64,000 nucleotides of DNA from Pachypanchax playfairii (taxonomy: Eukaryota; Chordata; Actinopteri; Cyprinodontiformes; Aplocheilidae): assembly GCA_006937955.1 (NCBI GenBank), contig SSNP01000007.1, positions 3,638,551 to 3,702,550 on the forward strand. The letters run 5' to 3'. A program made the translations under genes and the position numbers. The notes beneath the pieces are model-generated. The model had not been told where the DNA came from and did not search any database. It worked only from the letters and a program-made list of their open reading frames with translations. Positions 1 through 12,815 of this stretch are shown here, piece by piece (the first letter of the stretch is position 1; each line of letters begins with the position of its first letter).

Positions 1-80
<80 letters not shown>

Positions 81-364
81 TATTTCTGACCTCCTGGGGA
101 CCCGTTTCCTGACTTTTACTATCTTTCTGGGGTCCAAGGGTTCTTGTGGGGACCGAAGCCTGGTCCCCATGAGGGGGACTCCCCTTTTTAGGGTTAGGGG
201 TTAGGTTTATAGGTATGGTGTGAATAGAGTTTTAGTTAGTCTTAGGGTTAGTTATAGATCAGTAATGGTTAAGGTTAGGAAAAGGGTTTGGGTTAGGTAT
301 AAATCTAGTTACTAAAATCAATGGAAGTCAATGGACGGTCCCCATAAGGATAACAAAACACACT

Positions 365-426
<62 letters not shown>

Positions 427-735
427 TATTTCTGACCTCCTGGGGACCCGTTTCCTGACTTTTACTATCTTTCTGGGGTCCAAGGGTTCTTGTGGGGACC
501 GAAGCCTGGTCCCCATGAGGGGGACTCCCCTTTTTAGGGTTAGGGGTTAGGTTTATAGGTATGGTGTGAATAGAGTTTTAGTTAGTCTTAGGGTTAGTTA
601 TAGATCAGTAATGGTTAAGGTTAGGAAAAGTGTTTGGGTTACGTATAAATCTAGTTACTAAAATCAATGGAAGTCAATGGACGGTCCCCATAAGGATAAC
701 AAAACACACTTGCGTGTGTGTGTGTGTGTGTGTGT
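1..735 (+). repeat. Tandem array of a GGGGACC fish repeat unit with (TG)n spacers, left arm
   Basis: Two copies of a body of about 290 bp (about 78-366 and 423-710) are separated and flanked by (TG)n runs (1-77, 367-422, 711-735); the period is about 346 bp. The body has CCTGGGGACCCG, TTGTGGGGACCG and TGGTCCCCATGAGGGGGA words, TTAGGGTTAGGGGTTAGG-like stretches and CAATGGAAGTCAATGGACGG. The two copies differ at only a few bases. Open frames across it are by-products of the repeat. Confidence 0.85.

Positions 736-740
<5 letters not shown>

Positions 741-776
<36 letters not shown>
741..776 (+). repeat. (GA)n microsatellite
   Basis: Eighteen GA repeats directly after the left TG array. Simple sequence. 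Confidence 0.95.
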
Positions 777-780
<4 letters not shown>

Positions 781-1562
781 TAAAAATTGCAAAGTTAAAT
801 GTATGAATGAGGCCTTCACACAACATCTATGAACACTGAAAGAGTTTCAGAACCCAATACTGACATTTTTCTCTCACTTTACACATCTACACTACACTGT
901 ATTGCACTTGCAGATTATATTAAATACTGAATAAACAAGCACATGTGACAGAAAGTTTCCTTTTAACCTCCTGTGGTCATCCCAGACATGACAACATCAA
1001 GTCTGATCTGAGCGGAAATGAGGGACATTCTCTGTCCTCGGGCTTAGACTGTGTGTCATTTGAGGGTTGTCTTAAAAGCTGCGTCAAGGAAACAGTTGGA
1101 GCTCTGATCAGGGATCATTTAATGGATGGATCACCTCAGGGTCACCACAGGATAATAAGCGGATGTAAACCACCTCACAGCAGGGGCTGCAGGGTGGAGA
1201 GTGGGGTATGGTCTCATTGTACACCATAACATCTGTTGGGAGAAAAAAAAACCCTTAGCAACACAGCTGTCTGCCCCCAGGCTACAAGGAGGACATGGGA
1301 AAATGCAGATGTAAAACAAGACAAAAAAGCATAAAAGGACACAAACAGACAATCAAAGAAATACCAGGATGACAAACATAGCCATCGTTGTCAACACACT
1401 GAAAGAATCATTTCCTCTGAAGTATTAAAGTCAGCTGTTTTTGTATTGTTTGAGTTCATGGACAGTTGGTTGTCAAACTGTTTGATTTTCACTCTAAATA
1501 CATTAAGATTAACCCTTACTGCACAAAACTGCCTGGAATACTGTTATCACTGCACCGTGCAC

Positions 1563-1625
1563 ACACATATATAGATATATATATCTATCTATATATATCT
1601 ATATCATATAAATATCTATATATGT
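1563..1625 (+). repeat. Interrupted TA/GATA microsatellite
   Basis: AT-rich stretch of ATAT, TAGATA and TATCTA words with partial dyad symmetry. Confidence 0.8.
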
Positions 1626-1772
1626 GATGCTGGCTCTCCCCGTCATCAGAGGGTTGCAGTGTTGAATGCTATCAGCTACATCCAGTCAGTCACACACATA
1701 TAGAACAGACACAGTTTACTGCACAGACTACTCTAAATGCCAGATGATGATTTGTATTTGTCCAACTGTCCG

Positions 1773-1965
1773 TCCATCCCTCCATCCATCCATCCATCCA
1801 TCCATCCATCCATCCATCCATCCATCCATCCATCCATCCATCCATCCATCCATCCATCCATCCATCCATCCATCCATCCATCTGTCCATCCGTCCATCCG
1901 TCCATCCGTCCGTCCATCCGCCCGTCTGTCCGTCCGTCCATCCGCCCATCCATCCAATGTAATTT
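1773..1965 (+). repeat. (CCAT)n tetranucleotide microsatellite with decaying edge
   Basis: A pure CCAT/CATC run of about 100 bp, then about 90 bp in which T-to-G and A-to-G changes give CCGT and CTGT units. It is open in several frames on both strands (Ser-Ile-His-Pro or Trp-Met-Asp-Gly repeats), which explains the long spurious ORFs here. Confidence 0.95.
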
Positions 1966-4900
1966 GTATGACAACGTCTCTTTAACTTTATTTTTGTGGT
2001 ATTTATTGTTTGTTGATACATTATGATCTTGTGTGCATGTGCACTTCCATCATCACCTTATGGATTTCTTGTAAACCAGCTGACTGAGTACCAAATGGAT
2101 CCATTGAGTTTTAGAGTGATTACATTTAACTTTAAAATAGAAAGTGAAATTATATTTATCTTGATGTATAAGGCACATTAATGCCTTAGTATTTTGTCCT
2201 TCAGTAATTCACAAATTGACCTCATTCTCTGTATAAACCGCTAAAATCTTGTTTCTATTGTGACCCCAGTAACTCTATTTTATTGTTTTTCCACTTGGCC
2301 TCAGAAGAACTTGCGAGGACTTTACATTGGACTGAACCGTGTTTGTTCTAGTGGGCTCAAAGCTGCGCAATTCGCACTCAATCCCAAACCACACGGGTCC
2401 ACGAACTCAAGATTCTACTATTGAACCTGAGTATGGTGACCACGGTCTGGCAAGTTCATATGAGGTCATGCTGAATCTGGTCGACGACATTTGGGAGCCA
2501 TCACGCGGGGTTCACGAACCGATGTGTAATCGATCATCAGCGGTCAAACTAAAATAAGCACAGGTCAAAAGTTTTCCAACCTCAAACAACAACCTTAATA
2601 TAATCTTTGGTGGACTCAGTGGACTCTTTTAACCAGCAGCTACATGCATGTATTTTAAAATTAGCTTTGACTTATTTTACTTAATGTTCTTCATTGTGTT
2701 GTTAATTGTTTACTTTGTTAGTTCGTCAATGTCTCAGTTTTTCTCTTTGTTGTCTTTCATTAAATCTAGTATAATAAGCAGCTAAAGCTAGAATGAAAGA
2801 AGAGCAAACAGAAAAAGAGGGAAGAAAAAAAAGATGATGGTTGAGAAAAATTTGGATAAAAGAACCGAGAGTGGATGAGGCGAGAAGATGGAGGGAACAA
2901 ACACACCAGGAGAAAAGTCTATATTGGACTACAACCAGGCTGAGACCACATCTCCTCTCTGCCTCACTGGCTTCATGAACCATCAATCAGCAAAGAGAAC
3001 AAGGAAAGATCAACAAAAATATCCCAACAGAGACCTCAGCACACTGTATCGCTGCATCATTCACTGACATGAGCATGTAGCCATTTACTGTATCAGGCAG
3101 CTCAATTCTCACACGTTCACTTCCTCTTGTCGCTCCAGCTGTCCATGATTCATTCTCTCTCGCACTCAGGAGTCTTTTTTTTATTTTTCTCTTGTTTTCA
3201 CTATTCATCACTGTCACTGTGGTGAATTTGAGCAAGTCGTTTGAGTCATTTATTCCTTCTTCGAGTCATTACATTTCAACCTCAAAATCTAAACTCTGTA
3301 AAGGTCTTCTGGCAGACACACAATAAATGTTAGTAACACAAAGGAAAACAGAAGTTTAAGTTTACATCAGAGTAAATGATGAAAATTACATAGACTGTGT
3401 TCTCTATCAATGCAAAATAAAATACATTGTATTAAGATGCTCAGCTTTATGTTATAAATTAGCTAAATTTTACCTGAGCTCCTAAACATTGTAGATTTTA
3501 AAAGTTTTTGCCAGAAAAGCCTCCAAAAACTATACTGTGCCAAGGGGTATGACCCTGCACTCTTTAACAGAATAAATGGGGATAGGTGAATGTACTAATT
3601 GAGCCCCGCCCACATCTCATCATTTGAGGACTTCCAACAAAGTGCAACATTGATTCTGCCATATAAATTCTATAAATAAAGAACAGTGAAAAAATGTTGA
3701 CAGGGGCTGCTGACCGTTACACAGCGAGTACAAGACATTTTGGTTTTTCACTTCCTGAGCACGTTCTTCCCTTTATTACCTGATAATGGCAGCTACCAGC
3801 CCTCCCTGAATCATCCAACTGAAGCAAAGCAGAGGAAACTGTTTTATTTTCCCATTAGAGAAAGAGAAAACTATATAGATCGGCATTGAGCGGTCTATTT
3901 TCTACCCAGTTTATACATCCCTGCGGTCCACTACATCTAAACTCTCTGGTTGCTGCTCGTGACAGTTTGTCAAAATACAAAAAATGCATTACAATTAGAA
4001 AAGAGTTAATTTTTTATTCTTTATATACAATTTTGTAGGTAAACACAAGTTTTTATGTTGCAGGTTTTTGATTGTTTCTTTTTCACTTTGGCTGTTTGGA
4101 ACATTCTTTCATAATTTTATAATTTGTTCCTCGCAGCAGATAACAAACATAAAGTAAAATATATTTTGTAAATAATATAAAACTGACAAAAAGAACTGAA
4201 GCTTAAAATCCTGCTCAGCACTTAAAATCTAAATAAAATCTAATAGAAGTTGTTTCTTACTGTAAAAATGTCAATCACTATAGTAACATACAAATATATA
4301 TGTAACAGTCAAACTACAATTAAATCAAACAGTCCAACATTCTTTTAACAGTTTGGCTTTGGTTTTCTGCAGAGAGATTATTTTAAATATGATGATTACT
4401 TTTGGAGAAGCAGAAAGTCAAACTCTTCTGCCAGTGAAATTTCAAGCTGCTCTTTTGTAACTGGGTTGTTAAATATGCAGGAAGGTCTCTGATAGGTTAC
4501 CTGATCCGCTGGAGTATCATTACAGCCGTCCATTGTCCTGAACAGGGACACACACACTCACACACACATATACTGTATTAAAGGGTTAAGTTTCCACCAA
4601 CCTTCTGACTCACAAAGCTCACACACAAGCACGCACTCATTATTTTTTACATTTTCCAGTTATCTGAAGACAGATTCAATCACATCCATTAAGAAGCTGT
4701 CCTAAACTTTGACTGACAAATAAATACACTTCCATTTTCTTGTTCTCTGTCTTACAGTGGCGTCTCTGTTCTGAGGCCAGTTCCCTTCTTAGTCCCATCC
4801 TGACGTGAACTGCTCAAAGAATGTCTCTGGTATCAAGCTGCTCTTCCAGTCTGAGAAATCAGTCTGTAAATGAGGAACAGAACTACAGTAACAACCCTGT

Positions 4901-7633
4901 TTGAACTAAACACTCACACATTATACGGGTGTGTGATGTAGCAGCGTTAAAAAAAAGACAAAGTGATCATTTTAATTTAAAAGCTGGAACTAAAGGATGC
5001 AGTGAAACAGCGAGTGGATGGGAGGACGGAGACAAGAAGGGGAGTCCTGTGAGAACGGCTGGATGACTGACAGGCAGCAGAGGAATGTTTGGCTTACTAA
5101 AGATCTTCGCTCATCCTCTGGTTCGCCCACTTAGTCGAGGAAACCCGAGTCAAGTGGGGAAAAATGCCACTTCAAAAGCAGGAAAAATGACTTGAGACTG
5201 GAGATGAGAGTCAAGTAATCAGAACCGACAGCGAAGGGGGGGTTTGCGTTTATGGGTTCATGTGTGCAGCTGTGCGTTTGTGGTAATCTGGATCTGACTG
5301 CAGCTCTTCGGCAGGACTATAAGAAAGTGAGAGGGCAAGAGACAAGATATCTATGATGCGCCTAAAATCAAAAGCATAAACACACACGTGCACTTTGTAA
5401 AAGATAAGCCACCAACAGCTGTTCAGTAAAACACATAGTTCTTACAATAATACTGGTCGCAGCTTCAATGGAATTCATTAAATCTTCCAAGACAGATTCC
5501 TGAGATGTTTTAATGGAATTCTGCTCAACATCAGATCAAATAACTCTGAGTCTTTCTGTCATCAGACACAGTAAATACTTGTGGAAACTACTGAGGTGTT
5601 GCTGCTTTGTGCCGATGTGCAGGAGACGAAACATTGTCACTTTATTCAAATACGTACGTTGGTTTCCTGTGGTCAGGCCCTACGCTCTACTCACTTCCAA
5701 GTCTGGACTAAAATAAGATGATGACAGTGAATCTGAATCATTTCACTGACAGCTAAATTAAATTCATATAGCACAGTTTGGAATAGTTTGATTACTTTAA
5801 TAATCCACTGCATGTGTAATATAAGTGATCCAAGCTGGCCAGGCAAAACAATATGGTATCATGACAAAACAACTGCCAGAAACAAAGAGAAATATTTCCA
5901 TAAAACCACAAAAATCTACAGTGTTTATATTCTCCATAATGCTGATTTACTTTAATGGTGCTTATTGTGCTTACAAGAGGGTAGCAGATGGTTTTCAAGC
6001 ATCCATCTTCACAAGAGAGAACTGGGACAATCCCTGTGAGAGAACATATTTTTTATCTCTTTTTACAATAAATATTATTGTTTCACTTGGTGGTATGTCG
6101 TATCATAACTGTTTTGATTTGTTTTTATTAAAACTAGTTGGTTTGATTGAGAAACTAAATGCTTGGGTAAAGGTGAAAATAAGAAAATTAGGTAAAAATC
6201 AAAAAATATGTAATTTTGCATTTAACACAGAATATATTAAACATTTTTTTATTCCTAACAAACTATCTAGAAAAATATAAAATGGGTAAAAGTGGAACCA
6301 TGGCTCTGCATGGCTATTATAGCAGCCTTTAAACATGAACCTGGATCAGGCCTGCATCCATCAAACCACTCTTTATTTTAATCTCAACTACATACTTGTA
6401 AAGTTTCGTAACTATCTCGCAGGACTGATCGACTAAATCTGTCCACAGACAAAATGAGTCATTAATGCTTCATAAACACTCACTGATACTGCAGGTGTCC
6501 CCAGGAACACATTTTACCAGGACAACATGCAAACACACACGCGCACACACACACACTAGCTGTTGCTATTGCAGCTCTGCTGTTGGGTCTGGTAAACATG
6601 AAGATAAAACCACCCACTGAAAAGCAATTCCTTTAAGTATGATGTATTCTGCTAACAGCTAGAGCCAAAATTCTTTGCACATGTAAGGACAATTAGGCCT
6701 AATTTTGGCTCAGATTACTTCCTGTAATGATGAGTGGACATACTTAACAGGTCGCTCTCAATTGCCAAACCCAAAGATCTAAAGTATCAGTTCCAACTCT
6801 AAAGAGTGATGGAGAAAAATGCTAAATGCACATACGAAAACACACATATTCACTACATGTGCTCTTTCACCACTTCATATACAATTCACTTTCATTCCTA
6901 AGAGCAGTGATAAAATCATTAGAGCCATAGAGCCTAAAAAAGAGACTTCAAACATAAAAAAAAGCTGCCAGTTTTCTTCAGTGTGCTGACTGACCCACCC
7001 ACATGTACAAGCCTGCTAGTGGACTAACAGAGCCACACACAGAGATAGTTTTCCACCCACATCGGTGCCCATTAGAGAAACAGAAAGAAAAAAAAAAATT
7101 AAGCCAAAGCTAGAAAAAGACACGATCCTCTTATCATGCACAATTTCTTTTTAACAGAAAACAAATAAACTGCAAGACTATCTGAAGAACAAATATATGT
7201 GTGGGTGTGACGACCTTGCTCATTTCATAAGAAAAATGGTTTTGTTGCATTTGAATTACAAAATTCTACTTTAAAATGAGGAAAAAACATAACACTAACA
7301 AGCAAAGCATGAAGAAGGAGGGCGCACATTAAAATGCAGCACCTTGTTTCTAGTAAACAAAGGAAACGGTCCTTTCTTCAGCTTCCTGAAGTACATTTTG
7401 TGAACGTGAACATTTTTTTATAATATAATAGTGCTGCTAACCAAACGTTGCCGGCATGTTGAACAATTCATATGTAATACACATATTTGTGTAGGTAATT
7501 GCTAAGTTTGATTAAATGTTTTCAAGTCAAACATTTGCACCCCCCCCACCCCACTCTGAACTTCATGAAGTTGCAGTTTTTCATCCAGTTCCACTCATCA
7601 GGTGTGTGTGTGTGTGAATGTTCACACTCTTAC

Positions 7634-10600
7634 CTCTGTCTGTAGAGTGTTTGCTCGCTGATCCTTGGCGGTAAGCGACTCTTTCAGCACCTCAATGTGT
7701 TGCTTGCAGTCAGAGTTCTGATTGGTCAGTGTTTCCAGTTTGGTCTGCAGGGCCTGCATCTCAGATTCCTTCTTGTTCACCTCCTGTTTCAGCTGCTCTA
7801 TCTGAAGAATCACAGACAAACACAAACACATCTCCAAATAAAAACTTTTTACCCATTAACGTCTCCATTTTAAAAGTTTGGATTTGCTGCTTTTGTTACT
7901 CACAGAATTTGAAAACAGATAAACATTGTTTTATTCTCTTGAACTCAATCATTTTTTATCACACCTATGACATCAACATTTCTTAATCATGTGTTAAATA
8001 TTGTAAATCTTTACTTTTGGTAAATACATATATTATTTAGGACAAATCTGAAATGTTTACAATGTTAAACATTGTATCTGTCAGTTCTAAAAATCTAAAA
8101 ATGTCATTCCTGTGGTCATGCTTGTTAGAAAGCTTATATCCTGCACTATTAAATCATCACCCAGCCCAGTAATATCAGTCGTCACTCTGAGCAAAGTCCC
8201 GGGCCAATTGTCTGGACACACCAAGCTAAACAGCCATAAAGAAGAAAATCATATGGGGAGACAGACTGATTGTTTTAAGGGAAACCATAGAGATCATAAC
8301 AGAAAACCACACAGGAAATCAAATGCATCAACAGTGGGCGGTTTCTATGCTGAGGATAGGTATGTGCAGAAGATTGGAATCCGTCTGCTGGTGCCAAAAA
8401 TTGCACAAAGTTTAATTCAAAGAGATATTTTTCAAATTGAGGGAGCAGGCCTCACTTCATTAAACAGGAAGCTGTATCTGAACCAAAAAAACAAGTTACA
8501 CTGAGAGCGTGAAAATCCAAAGACGGTAAGCGAAGAAACGTAAAAACAAAAGCAAAAAGATGAGTTGGATGAAAAATACTAAAAAAAAAACAATAGATTT
8601 TAATTTAGTTAAATAAATATCTAAATCAAAGGAATCGTGCAGATCCTTTCAAGTCTGTTTCTGTGAAAATGTTATGAACAAGTAAAATCTTACCAACTCT
8701 TTGAACCACCTCAGTCTGGAGAAATGAGGGTCCAGTTCCAAAGTGGATTTGTGTCATCGCTAATCTCAAAGTGGTTCATGTAAAACACTATTTTAATTAT
8801 TTATTCAAATTTTTCATTTCATTATTATAGTACATTTCAAGTTATTCAATCAAAAATATAATAAAATTCCAACCACATGTGTTAAACATTGAATCATAAA
8901 CACTGCCGCTAGCTAGCTTTTCTGCTAATTACCATTTCCTGTACTCACAAAATGTAAAACCACATAATGTAAATTTTTAGCAGTGTAAAGGTTAATAAAA
9001 TAGTGTTCATGCAAACTGCTACAACATCTTTGAGATAAGAGTTGATTAGAGTTGTTTTAAGACAGTAAAAATGTATTTTGTTAACTAGTCCAGCTGTCAC
9101 TAACCGTTAGCTTATCGGTCGGATCAGAAGTATTTTAATTTCTCCAAACTGAGCTTGTTCAAAGAGATAGTACAGCAGGGAAGATAATAACTGTTCATCA
9201 TCATTCTGCAGAAGACCACTTCAAAAGACATGAACTATTAGCAGCAAAGACTTTCAACTCCACCAGGCAACGACAAATAAAAGACAGTAGAGAGACTAAT
9301 GAGATGGTACTTCTGCTTGTTCTGTGATCCAGGGTTGTTGGGTGGGGAGGAGGAAGGTGGGAGCTGGTCTGATGGAAGACACACTTGGTGACAATGCCTG
9401 GTCCTACAAAGATACAAAGACAAGAGGACAGCAAACCACTAAACTAAAGAACAGGTTCTGTTCACAACCACATCCTTTTACACATTTTACACATTGTACT
9501 CCTGAATCAATTTTCCGGATGAATACTTTTTACCCTCTTTTAATGTTTGTTTATTGTAACCTAGCATGTTCAGAAGCCATTTTCTAGTGTTTGAGTTGAT
9601 CAAAGTCCAAAGAGGAAACCAGAGAGGACAGCATCTCGGCCCTCTCTGGTTTCCCTAATGACAGTCGCACATCAACACCAGTCACCACAACAGCTGAAAG
9701 GCCAGGACCCTAAACACTTCAAGCCTATAGAATGAATCTTTGTGCGTATCCATATGTGTGGTGACTTTCTGTTCCTATGTGACTGTACACAGAAAGATGA
9801 GACATGCAAGAACAAGCCAAGGCCATCGCTGTGATGTATATCATGAGTGAAGAGAGAGCCCCGTCCTCTGTTTCTCTGTCGTTGTAAGCTCATATTCATC
9901 TGTCAGAGCTCCATTCATAAAAACATCTCTTTTATCGTTGCATCTGGAACTTCCTCAATGCAATGACAAATGGGCCCTTCAAAGAGCACCATTAATGAAC
10001 CCAAGAGAAATGGTTTCACATGTAGCACAATTCCTGAGCCTCAGACATATGGACAGAAACCTCATAAAAACCTGAAACTTCACTCTAAACATGGATTTTC
10101 AACAAATGTTAAAGGAATTGATCTAACAGACGTCTTTCCTGCTCTTACTGACCAATCACACCGTTTTATATCCCAAGCTGTGGTTATCCATTTAAACCTT
10201 AATTCGGGGCTTTTTATGTTACACATGCAGGTTTCCCTGCCACTCAAACATGATCTGACACATAAGAGGCTTATAGGATGTACAGAATCATGACCTGCCC
10301 TACCTCTATTGCCACCCAAATGTTTATGTGAATATCAGTCTGTGTTAACATATTCGAGCACAAATTTAAAAAAAAAAAAACAAATAAGGGTGTTGAAGAG
10401 GCGTCTTAGTGAAACACAACCAGAAGAAAACACCTTCTCCGTTAGCATATGATGGAGATACTGTAGATTCTCCCTAACAGGTAAGCATGCACTTGTTTTT
10501 TAACATGCATCACTCAGATCATGCAGTTTGACGTCTACCCGGTGGCATGCAAATATTTTCTACCTTCATTTTCATGAACTTAGAATGGCTCTTGTAGACC

Positions 10601-12784
10601 TCCACCTGCTTGAGCTCCTCCTGCCTGTCGTCTGGGTGCAACAGGCCGCTGGTTTTTAGCATCTGGACCTCATCTTCCAAGTCTCTGATGTTCCTCTCCA
10701 GGGAAGAGATCTTGGTGTCCTACACCAGTAACAGCAGGCATGCAAATAGGTCAGCAAAGAGCTGCTTAAAAATCTGAACCTCAGGGCTAAAACAAAGGAT
10801 CGTTACTACGACAGCTGGATGCTGAAGTCTCAATCCAACATCTTGATGCAAATCCACAAAAAGACAAGAAGAAACAAATATTTGATCACAAAGACACACA
10901 GAAAAATAAATGGAATTCCAACAAATATAGGTTGAATCGAGAACTTTATTCACTGATAAAGCGACATAAAATAGGGAGAAAAATTGTCTTTCCAATTTGA
11001 AAGTGAAACAACTAAAACTAAAAACAACGGACCACACTCAGAAGAGATTTCTGGTATCGGTACGGCCATGTGTTTGACTGAAGTATCAACAAGAACAAAG
11101 TATCTGATTGTTTCCTGTCTTTCTGCAGTATTTGCATTAGAATAGAAGGATATGTCACTGACGGGTCCTGAGGTTGTTCAGCTGTGTGGATTAAGACATG
11201 TGCTAAACTCTAGACCATGGAAAAGAAGAGTAAGGTAATTAAATAACTGGAAGCAGATTGCACAATGCCAGCAGCACAAACCACAAGCAACATGTCAGCA
11301 TCTGACCATCATTAGATCACCTGACACCAGCCCTCTCAAGCGCACGCTGCTTACACACACAGATCAAACAGGAAAGAACATCTACGTCTCACACACACAC
11401 ATCATCTTTAAACAGATACGACAAATGATTGTCATGTGGAGGAGAGGAAATGTGGCACAACCAGCAAAAATGCACTTAAAGACAATAATCGTGATAATGA
11501 TATCGGGTTTTCAAATAACGACATCATCACAAAACATCAAAAGCCACAGAAACACGATCCGTTTGTGACGTTGCTGCACTTGAACCCGGCTGAAAACTGA
11601 TAAAGCAAAACAGTAGCCTACAGCGAGTTAACAGAGATCAACACATGAGCACTCGGTACAGTACCTGCCAGATAACATCAGGGTCAAAACAGAAAGTGGG
11701 GGTCGTGTTCTGCAATTACAAAGCAGAAATTTGCACGTGCCATTAAAAGAAACATTGGGAACAGTGAGAGAAGCTACGTGCACAGAGTAATATGAATAAA
11801 AGAAAAAAAAAAAAAGAATCATTTCATAATAAATACATAAATGGCATGTTTTGCCAAAGTTTCTGTTTCTGTTTTACTCTGAACAACAGAATGTCAAATC
11901 CGTCACATAGCTAGTTCTGTTCGTGTTTCTCATTTCTAATGAATACAGTCAGACTTCATTCCATTCCATTTGCTAAACTGTCAGCATCTTAAGCTTCTAC
12001 ATGTGCAATTTGTTAATGGACAGACAAATTGCAAAATATGTGTGAAAAATGACTGCGGTTTTGCTTTTGGAGCAAGTAAATGAACAGTAAGTGTGTGTGA
12101 GGTGTTTGGTGAAGAGGATTACACACAGACTTGTGGAGTCAACTGCATTTTTTTTTTTTTTCACAGCACCGGCAGCTTCAAAGGGGTGAGATGAGAGTGA
12201 AAGCTTCCATATGTGACATTTGAAACAAATTGAATAAGTGGTCCACTCTGCATGGGCCAATGATGGACTTTACTCGTGCATGGCTGCCATGCAGATGGTA
12301 AGTCACAATAAGACGGTGCTCCTTCGGTTGATCGTGCACATTCTGTCTGTTTGTGTTTATATTCAAGTCAGATTATCTGCTGTTGTTAGAATGACCACAC
12401 TGATTAAAGTTGTGCATGCTGTGCATGTTGAAAAACTAATAGCATTAAGTTGCTGCAACATCAGCCCTAGTTTCACTTCCTACTCCTGGATTTATTTGGA
12501 GATGAACAGGAATACTGCTTCCTAAAATTATTTAAAATACTGCCTGCTGTTTCAGATTTGAGACCCACGCTAAGCCCTACCTTCATGTCAATGACAGTTT
12601 GCAGAGCTCTGGTCTTAGCCGGGTCAGCCTGGAGCTGGTTTCGCCGATGGAGCTCCGGAGGAGGAACTCGGTAAAAATATGCCTGGCGACTCATCATCTT
12701 CTAACACCCACAGCTTGGAATCAATCTCACCAAATTCTTCTTTCTTACTCTATTGTTCTTAAGCTTTTTCTTTAAAAGAAAAGC

Positions 12785-12815
<31 letters not shown>

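Larger units (their letters stand above)
1..7633. other. erc2 intron, no exon seen
   Basis: To the left of the erc2 exon at 7634-7801 the gene must continue off the window (the next expected family words, DALRLRLEEKE, are not found here). Apart from the repeats listed, the region is AT-rich non-coding DNA with short fortuitous open frames, none resembling a known protein. Confidence 0.6.

Noticed and set aside
4..550. Plus-strand open frames made of Cys-Val repeats followed by ISDLLGTRFLTF
   Set aside because: They are translations of the (TG)n run and GGGGACC repeat; the same frame recurs in every repeat copy including the inverted ones at 18372-18926.
1666..2021. Long overlapping frames of His-Pro-Ser-Ile or Trp-Met-Asp-Gly repeats
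   Set aside because: Produced by the CCAT tetranucleotide microsatellite, which lacks stops in several frames on both strands.
5825..6280. 151-codon plus-strand open frame
   Set aside because: AT-rich composition, no recognisable domain and no splice or promoter context; looks like chance in an intron.
8112..8504. 130-codon plus-strand open frame
   Set aside because: No family resemblance, antisense inside an erc2 intron, ordinary intron base composition.
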